Shown here piece after piece: positions 5,879-11,713 of a stretch of 13,936 bases of DNA. Source of the DNA: Bacteroidota bacterium (lineage in GTDB: Bacteria; Bacteroidota; Kryptoniia; Kryptoniales; JAKASW01). How positions within the stretch are numbered: position 1 is the stretch's first letter; each line of letters begins with the position of its first letter. A model generated the notes under the pieces. The model worked only from the letters and a program-made list of their open reading frames with translations. It was not told where the DNA came from and did no database searches. The stretch covers positions 1 through 13,936 of the forward strand of contig JAJYOS010000061.1 in the NCBI GenBank assembly GCA_021796055.1, given 5' to 3'. Made by a program: the position numbers and the translations under genes.

Positions 5879-7792
5879 TTACACCTCCTTCACTTCCACC
5901 ACTTCTTCTCCGAGCATATCAATAATCTTCACAGCGATCCTGGTCTTTTTGCTGGCCACTGGAAGTTCATACTTCCCTTGCACAAAATCGTCTTTCTTCT
6001 CTGGGACGTCAGACATCGCGACGTTGAATACCTTGCCGTCGTATGCCGGATCTATCATAACACAGTCAACCATGCTTCGCCAGTCCTTCACCCGGGGTTG
6101 CACGACTCCATTCTGCTGGCTGAGACGCTCAATAATCGTCGGAGAAATGAAATCTTCGATCTCGACCGAAATGTTAGCGCCCTTCCGGGCGAATTTCACC
6201 CTTGCGCCGGCGGGCTTGTGCTCGATGAACTTGCCGTATTTCGGATCTGTTCGGAGCTCAATGACATCGATCTTGTTCGGGACATCGCCCTTGCGCCGCA
6301 TCCGGTTCCACTCTTCAAGCCATGCATCTGAGGCAAGCTCCTTTCCCAGTGCTACCACAAGGACGTCGCGGTTCTCGTCTGGGCGCACCTTCAGTTCGTT
6401 TTTGATCTGCTCCAGGTCGAGAGGCGAAAGCGGATGATTGAACGGGACGATCTTGACAAGCCGCTTCCCTTGCACGCCGTCGAAGAAAGAATCGTTGTGA
6501 GTACGCTGTACACCGATATGCTCGCAGGCAAGGTTTACAGCTTCGTTATGCTGAATCTGCAGGTCATAGTCATTTACACGGTAGACCTGAAAGGACAACT
6601 GTGCAGGCACAGGCTCCTTAGCGTTATTCTCGCCTTCTTTGAAGTCCAGCTTCTGTTGCTTGGCCTCTTTCTTCTGCTTATCAATTTGATCGAGAATTAT
6701 GCCTTGCAGTCTCTTGCTCGTTGTCTGTATCGCTCCTTTGTTTATGTCGCAGCCGATCCAGCGACGGCCTAACCTTTGCGCTGACGCTGCTGCTGTGCCA
6801 GATCCTATAAAACAATCGACAACAATGTCACCAGGATTTGAAGTACCGACTATGATCCTGTCCAGTAGACCTTCAGGTTTCTGCGTTGGATAATCAGTCG
6901 ATTCTGAAGAATAACTCACGACTTGGAGAGACGTAACACCCTCCTGAGGGAAGACTCCCCAAACATCTTCAACTGGAAGCCCTTGTCCTTTCTCCCTTCC
7001 TCCCCAACGTTCGTAATCGGGTGGATAGGGTACATAGATTTTGTTGAACGTGAAGCGACTTGGGTCCTTTGCGTAGAAAAAAATAGTTTCGTGGTTTCGG
7101 ATCCAGTTGTTTGCAGCTGATTTGTATCCCGATACCCATCCGATTCGCCATATAATCTCCCTGATATAGGAATGCTCCCCAAAAAGCTCATCCATCAAGA
7201 GCTTCACATAGTGGCCACGCCGCCAATCCATGTGGACATATATCGCACCGTCTTGGGCAAGGAGTTCAGATAGGAGGCCGAGTCTCTCGTACATGAATTG
7301 CAGATAACTGTCTCGCTTCCAAATGTCTGTGTACTGAAGCTGTTCACCCAGGGTATATCCCTCTCCGTCAATCTTCTTATCAATGCTATTTCCTCGCAAG
7401 GAGACCTGTCGGACGTAATCGGCTCCGCTTTCGAATGGCGGATCGATATAAATCAGTTTCACTTTCCCGCGGAACCCATTCGCTAGAAGGTGCGCGAGCA
7501 CTTCCTTGTTGTCGCCGTGAAAGAGGAGTCCGCCCTGAGGATATTCTTTCGGCCAATCGGACCATCTGGCTTTTTCCGACCCGGGGGGAGCGAAAGTCTC
7601 GATGTGTTGCGCGGGAAAAGCTGTGACCTGCCGAAGTGCGTGTTTGCTCACCCAAGTAAGCATAGGGCGGCCTTTCGCGGGAGCAACGGTTACCGATTGC
7701 TCTTTGACTTCCTTAATCGCCCTTTTTCCTTTTGCAGGTGTTCTCCGGCGATCAGGTTTTGGTTTGGCTGAGGATTTCTTCTTCGCCATCAT
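5879..7792 (-). CDS. mod: Beta-class adenine DNA methyltransferase (Type III Mod-like)
   Basis: A 637-residue site-specific DNA methyltransferase that would transfer a methyl group from S-adenosylmethionine to (probably) adenine N6 and protect host DNA from the partner nuclease. After a basic, low-complexity N-terminus (1-45) comes the catalytic motif IV DPPF (117-120), preceded by GLLFHGDN (88-95). SAM-binding motif I follows at 324-333 (VVDCFIGSGT), after TQKPEGLLDRII (303-314). Motif IV before motif I defines the beta class typical of Type III Mod subunits. The DNA-recognition region probably lies between them (about 130-290), and a C-terminal domain (about 390-637) ends in VKIIDMLGEEVV, a tail I associate with Mod proteins paired with DEAD-box nucleases. 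Tandem ATG codons at 7792 and 7789 follow an AGGA site; either may be used. The res gene lies upstream on the same strand, separated by a transposase and repeats. Confidence 0.92.
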   Translation of the reverse strand: MMAKKKSSAKPKPDRRRTPAKGKRAIKEVKEQSVTVAPAKGRPMLTWVSKHALRQVTAFPAQHIETFAPPGSEKARWSDWPKEYPQGGLLFHGDNKEVLAHLLANGFRGKVKLIYIDPPFESGADYVRQVSLRGNSIDKKIDGEGYTLGEQLQYTDIWKRDSYLQFMYERLGLLSELLAQDGAIYVHMDWRRGHYVKLLMDELFGEHSYIREIIWRIGWVSGYKSAANNWIRNHETIFFYAKDPSRFTFNKIYVPYPPDYERWGGREKGQGLPVEDVWGVFPQEGVTSLQVVSYSSESTDYPTQKPEGLLDRIIVGTSNPGDIVVDCFIGSGTAAASAQRLGRRWIGCDINKGAIQTTSKRLQGIILDQIDKQKKEAKQQKLDFKEGENNAKEPVPAQLSFQVYRVNDYDLQIQHNEAVNLACEHIGVQRTHNDSFFDGVQGKRLVKIVPFNHPLSPLDLEQIKNELKVRPDENRDVLVVALGKELASDAWLEEWNRMRRKGDVPNKIDVIELRTDPKYGKFIEHKPAGARVKFARKGANISVEIEDFISPTIIERLSQQNGVVQPRVKDWRSMVDCVMIDPAYDGKVFNVAMSDVPEKKDDFVQGKYELPVASKKTRIAVKIIDMLGEEVVEVKEV

Positions 7793-7799
7793 TTCAATC

Positions 7800-7813
7800 C
7801 TAACTTGAGTTAG
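7800..7813. promoter_or_regulatory. Inverted repeat directly upstream of mod, possible operator
   Basis: CTAACT and AGTTAG flank two bases, forming a perfect 6-bp dyad seven bases before the mod start and overlapping its ribosome-site region. A TAAAAT (-10-like, minus strand 7819-7814) abuts it, but no good -35 is seen. It could be an operator or an mRNA hairpin limiting mod translation; this rests on symmetry and position only. Confidence 0.3.
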
Positions 7814-7821
7814 ATTTTATG

Positions 7822-7838
7822 AATCCTCTGCGAGGATT
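7822..7838. repeat. Hairpin copy 1
   Basis: AATCCTC and GAGGATT form a perfect 7-bp stem with a TGC loop, followed by TATG. Same sequence family as the hairpins at 7910 and 8150. Confidence 0.75.
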
Positions 7839-7858
7839 TATGTTTTCTTCGTTCGTCG

Positions 7859-7887
7859 ATCTACAGTAATTCGACGTCTACGACGTC
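7859..7887. repeat. Direct repeat copy 1 (diverged)
   Basis: Starts ATCTACA and ends in GACGTC-TAC-GACGTC. It differs at three positions from the two downstream copies over 29 bases and lacks their GCCA end. Confidence 0.8.
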
Positions 7888-7909
7888 TTCTGCCTTTTAA
7901 GTTTTTGTC

Positions 7910-7926
7910 AATCCTCTTCAAGGATT
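7910..7926. repeat. Hairpin copy 2
   Basis: AATCCT and AGGATT form a 6-bp stem with a five-base loop, again followed by TATG. It lies 88 bases after copy 1. Confidence 0.7.
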
Positions 7927-7946
7927 TATGTTTCCTTCTTTCATTA

Positions 7947-7979
7947 ATCTACAACAATCCGACGTCTACGACGTCGCCA
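7947..7979. repeat. Direct repeat copy 2 (33 bases)
   Basis: Identical over 33 bases to the copy at 8008-8040. It includes the CGACGTC-TAC-GACGTCG hairpin (7-bp stem, 3-base loop). Confidence 0.9.
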
Positions 7980-8007
7980 TGGTATTTTCGGTGCATGAAG
8001 TCCATTG

Positions 8008-8040
8008 ATCTACAACAATCCGACGTCTACGACGTCGCCA
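8008..8040. repeat. Direct repeat copy 3 (33 bases)
   Basis: Identical to copy 2 and separated from it by 28 bases of unrelated sequence. No AATCCTC hairpin precedes it, so this unit is truncated. Confidence 0.9.
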
Positions 8041-8149
8041 CGATTTTCGTAGCCAAGTGGAGCGTTCATCCTGAAGGCCGCCATCCAACGAACGGCACGG
8101 AACCTCGTAGTGGTTGCATTCTTGTAAATACGACCACCGGCCGCCGGCC

Positions 8150-8168
8150 AAATCCTCGTAGAGGATTT
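8150..8168. repeat. Hairpin copy 3, candidate transposon right-end hairpin
   Basis: AAATCCTC and GAGGATTT form a perfect 8-bp stem with a GTA loop. It lies 42 bases beyond the tnpA stop, where IS200/IS605 elements usually carry their right-end hairpin. Confidence 0.65.
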
Positions 8169-8209
8169 ATTGTCATGGCTGTCCGACAATTCGCGATTCA
8201 TCAGCATCA

Positions 8210-8671
8210 TCAAAAAAATTCAAACAGATATTTATCATCGTATTTAATTGCAAATGCGTTGAGCAGTTCCGTGTATTCTTCCCTGAAGGTTCTTATCCTG
8301 TGATGCTCTTCCTGATTTGCGATGTATTTATAGACGGTATCCAACTGCGAGCGGCCGTAAGAAAAAGCACCATATCCATCCTGCCAGTGAAAACTCCCTC
8401 GAAACCAGCCCTTTCCATTTATAAAGACCGAAGATTCTCTTTTGATGCATCCAACAAGGTCCGACAATTTATCATTCGGATTTTCGCCGAAGAGAATGTG
8501 CGCGTGGTCGGCCATCCCGTTTATTATGATTGACTTGTGTCCCCTGTTGGTCAGAATGCCGCTCATGTAGCTGAATATCTCGCCACGAATTTCTTTTGCC
8601 AGAAGACGTTCACGGTATTTCGGTGAAAATACCACGTGGACATATAACTGCGTAAATACACCTGGCTTCAT
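8210..8671 (-). CDS. tnpA: IS200/IS605-type HUH transposase (TnpA, Y1 family)
   Basis: A 153-residue single-strand transposase or REP-associated tyrosine transposase that cleaves hairpin-marked DNA through a tyrosine-DNA bond. Seen in the sequence: an N-terminal TQLYVHVVFSPKYRERLL (7-24), the metal-binding HUH motif as DHAHIL (His56, His58), SDLVGCIKRESSVFI (70-84), WQDGYGAFSY (96-105) and the catalytic tyrosine in VYKYIANQEEHH (Tyr116 most likely). The length is normal and the frame intact, so it may be active. The ATG at 8671 is chosen over one at 8710 because it follows AAGGGAG and begins at the usual N-terminus. The protein looks like those common in Bacteroidota and relatives, often single-copy. 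It sits between res and mod, and the adjacent repeats downstream of its stop are plausible substrates. Confidence 0.92.
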   Translation of the reverse strand: MKPGVFTQLYVHVVFSPKYRERLLAKEIRGEIFSYMSGILTNRGHKSIIINGMADHAHILFGENPNDKLSDLVGCIKRESSVFINGKGWFRGSFHWQDGYGAFSYGRSQLDTVYKYIANQEEHHRIRTFREEYTELLNAFAIKYDDKYLFEFF

Positions 8672-8765
8672 TTGGAGACTCCCTTGCTGAGAAACGGAAC
8701 TTACCGCCATTGCGTCGGGCGTTTTCGATTGACTTCCGTATTCGCGGAATGATCGTTTCTTCCAA

Positions 8766-11405
8766 CTATAACTTCCCCAACTCTTCCTTAGCGATTTTTA
8801 TCTGCTCAGAGCTGATGACGTCTGACGCGGCGTAGGCGATCTCATATTTGAGCTTGTCAGGGTTGAGTCCGGCGAGGGCCTTCAACGCTATTGCCTTTCT
8901 TCCTTCAAGGGTGGTGGGTTTCTTCTCACTTCCACTCCCTGCAATGTCGTTCTCCACACCTTCCCTGAAGCGGGCGTCTTTAATTTCCACGATGAGGCAC
9001 TTGCCGCTCTTCTTCCTGATTACGAAGTCGGGCGTGTACCTGTGCCAGGCCGCATCTTCCCCGACATATTCTATGTAAAAATCTGTCTTCTTCGGGTCGG
9101 TAATGGCGCCGGTGAAGTAAATGTCTTCGATCTCGGACGGATCGGCGTTTATATCGCGAAGGATGGTTTCGAAGAAATTGAATTCCGGGTTTGAGTCGAA
9201 GTTGTACGGTGTGTAATGAAATCCGAATGTGCCTGTCGTCGACTGCCATTTTTCGAAATGCTGGAGAAGATGTTCCCTTGTTATCGGGTAGGAGATATCG
9301 GCGACATAAATGTCGTTTCCCGTTTCGTCTTCTTCTTTCTTGAACCCGTCCAGTTTTACAAGAGCGAGTCCGCTCTCGACTGTTTCTTCTTTTAGTTCGT
9401 ACTGCCCGAACTGGGCTTCGATCTGTCTTCTCAGGTCATCGATGTCCGCGTGCGTTATGTCGGATTCGCCGTAAATCCTTTTCAGCTCATCGCGCAAAGA
9501 CCAGACATCAAGCCGGTAAGTGGACGCTAAATCTACCGCCGCCGTGTAGACGTCGGTATTTTCGAGAGTGGAAGCAACCTCCTCGACGTCACCGGTTTCT
9601 GCCATCACTTCCTTTGACGATGCCTGTTCGCTCAGCGCATACTTCTTCCTAAGTACTTTCGATCCTGGCACGGTACGGGGTTTAGTCAGCCTGATTTCTC
9701 TGACTTCTCTTTCTACCGGCACGACCGTGCGAATGATCTGCTTAACATAAATGGGATCGATCTCAAGTTTTCTCAATACAATTTTCGTGTACCTGCTGTT
9801 CGTGCGGGAGTGGTTAAGGTCGTCGAGTGTTTCGCCGTACGTTTCCTGAAGCTGCTTGTCGAGTATTGAGCGGTTGTCCATCGAAAGGTAGATACGCGCT
9901 TTCTTCGTATTGCCCGTCACCTGCCTCAGACATCTCGAGGCCGCCTGTAGGACAAAATTGTTGCTGCTTTTGAGTTTGCGCGCAAGAGCACAGGCGAAGA
10001 GAGCCGGGACGTTCCAGCCTTCCACTCCCCTGTCGACGAGAAGTGCGATTCTGTGAGGCGAGTCTTTGGAGCGGAAACGATCAAAGTCCGCTTTGTTCTC
10101 GTTCTTGGTGTGATGCTCGAGGATAAGTGTTGACGGCAGATCGATGGAGGCGAGTGCCGTCTCAACTACGGGGCGAAGTTCTTCCACGTCGTTCGTCTGA
10201 GGAAAGAAAATCGCGAGCTTGGCCGGAGTCCCGTCGGGGAGCGAGTGCTGTCCGTATTCGGCGAAGAAATCTTTAATTACGTTACTCAAATATGCTCGAA
10301 CATCGTTATCGAATTCGTATGCGTAGATATTTCCCGACACGTCCTTCAGGATTCCCTGGTTTATTCCCTCCGAAAGACCATACCAGACGACAACGTCCTT
10401 CAGGAGTTGCTTGCCGTAATACGGAGTGCCGGTGGTGTTGACCACGCATATCAGATTTGGGCTTTCCCTGTGAAGGTAATCGACGGTCTTCCTGACTTTC
10501 TTCAGTTCGCTGTCGAGCGCCTGTCCATAAGTGTGGTGGGCTTCATCAGAAAAGATCGCAAGATGCGGAAGCGAGGCTATCTTGCGCAACCTTCTGTTTG
10601 CAACCTCCGATTTTGCCTCATCCTCTTTCTGGGCCGGCGCAAAAAGGCTGCTGATGTCCGATTTTCTGATGGACTCCTTCTGAATCCTTATCTTCTCGGT
10701 GTTTGTAACTACGACATTGAAAACGCTGTTTTTGATTATCGGTATATCCGAGTCGCCGTCTCTAGTAAAAGTGAGCTTCACTGATGCCGCAAAATGTTTA
10801 TACAACCTCGCGGGAAGAATTCTGTCGTACGGCAACTCGGCCAGTTCTCTCAGCGACTCAATGATAGTTTTGCCGGGAGCGAAGACCAGCGCGTTCTGCA
10901 CGAAGGGACCTTTTGGATATTCGATCGCCATCCCGAATTCGGTCGCAAATATGGCGCCTATGAGTGCGGTCTTGCCTGCACCCATGGCAAGTGCAAAGAT
11001 GTAACTCGAATAATCCAGGGTAAGTGTTTCGCGAAGTGCCGTGAGCTGAAACTCCCAAACGAAGTCGTCATTCTCTTCTATATTCTTCCAGAGCATGTCG
11101 GGTTTGTACTTCGATTTCTTGAAAGCCTCATCCGGTATATTCAGCGCCTTAAGAAGCGGATCGGGATCTTCCGGAGGAAAGAGTTTTTTATAGAGGTTGA
11201 AAATATGTGGAGTGTCTTCAACCAGCCTGAGGTACCAGTAAGTCTCAAGAGCCCTGATCTGCGGACGGCGGAGCCGGAAGCCGGAGCCGTCAGGATCACG
11301 CGCCCACTCGAGGATTTCTCCTATTACAGGAAAATCAATTCGTTTGTAGTTTTCTTTCCGCCACCCGTCGACTAATTGTGCGAGTGCCTGGTACAGCTGG
11401 CTCAA
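8766..11405 (-). CDS. res: Type III-like restriction subunit: DEAD-box helicase with PD-(D/E)XK nuclease
   Basis: An 879-residue helicase-nuclease, the restriction partner of the methyltransferase. The N-terminal 120 residues hold RRPQIRALETYWYL (47-60). Helicase motifs follow: Walker A AMGAGKT (140-146), motif II DEAHHTYG (287-294), a TTGTP motif (324-328), motif V DRGVEGWNVP (458-467) and motif VI QAASRCLRQ (487-495). The C-terminus carries a nuclease site: Glu746, PDF (792-794) and VEIK (806-809), the PD-(D/E)XK pattern. All key residues appear intact, so it should be active. The start is a TTG at 11405: an in-frame TAA lies six bases upstream, and GGAAG sits seven bases before the TTG, so no ATG alternative exists near the N-terminus. 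Here res precedes mod, the reverse of the classical EcoP1/EcoP15 order, and a transposase lies between them. Target site unknown. Confidence 0.92.
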   Translation of the reverse strand: MSQLYQALAQLVDGWRKENYKRIDFPVIGEILEWARDPDGSGFRLRRPQIRALETYWYLRLVEDTPHIFNLYKKLFPPEDPDPLLKALNIPDEAFKKSKYKPDMLWKNIEENDDFVWEFQLTALRETLTLDYSSYIFALAMGAGKTALIGAIFATEFGMAIEYPKGPFVQNALVFAPGKTIIESLRELAELPYDRILPARLYKHFAASVKLTFTRDGDSDIPIIKNSVFNVVVTNTEKIRIQKESIRKSDISSLFAPAQKEDEAKSEVANRRLRKIASLPHLAIFSDEAHHTYGQALDSELKKVRKTVDYLHRESPNLICVVNTTGTPYYGKQLLKDVVVWYGLSEGINQGILKDVSGNIYAYEFDNDVRAYLSNVIKDFFAEYGQHSLPDGTPAKLAIFFPQTNDVEELRPVVETALASIDLPSTLILEHHTKNENKADFDRFRSKDSPHRIALLVDRGVEGWNVPALFACALARKLKSSNNFVLQAASRCLRQVTGNTKKARIYLSMDNRSILDKQLQETYGETLDDLNHSRTNSRYTKIVLRKLEIDPIYVKQIIRTVVPVEREVREIRLTKPRTVPGSKVLRKKYALSEQASSKEVMAETGDVEEVASTLENTDVYTAAVDLASTYRLDVWSLRDELKRIYGESDITHADIDDLRRQIEAQFGQYELKEETVESGLALVKLDGFKKEEDETGNDIYVADISYPITREHLLQHFEKWQSTTGTFGFHYTPYNFDSNPEFNFFETILRDINADPSEIEDIYFTGAITDPKKTDFYIEYVGEDAAWHRYTPDFVIRKKSGKCLIVEIKDARFREGVENDIAGSGSEKKPTTLEGRKAIALKALAGLNPDKLKYEIAYAASDVISSEQIKIAKEELGKL

Positions 11406-11713
11406 TATTTAGCTTCCGACAAGAATAGCCTCCAACCTTCCTATAATGTGATAGAATTTCGCGAAACCATGTCAGCTAATCAAGCAGAGATTATAAACAC
11501 AGAACCCCTTCGAAACCCGATGAGCAGTCTTCCGGTTTTTGCTTTAGCGCCCGAAATTGTCGAAATTGAAGCTCGCGGGCGTGCATCGGGGAGTTACTGC
11601 AGAACCAGCTTTCTATCGATTATCCGGACTCGTGGGAGACCGGCCTTGCCGTCTCATCAGAGACTCACGCCGCAAGAATCTGAATATCAAACATTATTAA
11701 GGAGACTTGAGGC
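11406..11713. promoter_or_regulatory. Divergent intergenic region with -10-like boxes and alternative hairpins
   Basis: About 308 bases between divergent res and the M16 peptidase. A plus-strand TATAAT (11442-11447) and a minus-strand TATAAT (11495-11490) are present, but neither has a good -35 box, so promoter calls are weak. A tandem CGAAATTG lies at 11552-11568. Near the peptidase start, GAGAC (11636-11640), GTCTC (11651-11655) and GAGAC (11660-11664) can form either of two mutually exclusive hairpins. An AAGGAG ribosome site (11699-11704) precedes the ATG at 11714. A plus-strand open frame from 11376 to 11735 lacks a ribosome site and is not called. Confidence 0.4.

Larger units (their letters stand above)
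7822..8168. repeat. Non-coding array of hairpins and direct repeats beside an HUH transposase (REP-like)
   Basis: The roughly 420-base gap between mod and tnpA has no credible gene. It holds two kinds of repeat. One is a short AATCCTC / GAGGATT hairpin followed by TTAT (7822-7838, 7910-7926, 8150-8168, with a degenerate version at 8101-8115). The other is a direct repeat (7859-7887, 7947-7979, 8008-8040) whose end folds as GACGTC-TAC-GACGTC. The first two units each run hairpin, about 20 bases, direct repeat, with an 88-base period. A GC-rich dyad (GGCCGCCGGCC, 8139-8149) lies near the last hairpin. This resembles REP/BIME-type or IS200-end material that an HUH transposase could recognise. 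Plus-strand open frames crossing it have no coding character. Confidence 0.8.
8150..8749 (-). mobile_element. Candidate IS200-like element or REP-associated transposase unit
   Basis: Tentative limits. The tnpA gene is flanked by the 8150-8168 hairpin on its 3' side and by a weaker TTCCG / CGGAA hairpin (8734-8749) on its 5' side. No tnpB is present. Exact ends and the target tetranucleotide cannot be fixed from one copy, and if the enzyme is a RAYT type there may be no classical element ends at all. Confidence 0.35.

Noticed and set aside
7906..7911. Perfect TTGACA on the minus strand upstream of mod
   Set aside because: The sequence 17 bases downstream (AGACGT) is no -10 box, so it is probably chance within the repeat unit.
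7859..8040. Three direct repeats resembling a short CRISPR array
   Set aside because: Only three copies, spacings differ (59 and 28 bases), the repeat is associated with a second hairpin family and an HUH transposase, and there are no cas genes.
7905..8303. Plus-strand open frame across the repeat array
   Set aside because: It encodes the repeats and then antisense of tnpA; no ribosome site and no coding character.
10245..10784. Plus-strand open frame (179 codons)
   Set aside because: Shadow of the res gene across its helicase motifs.
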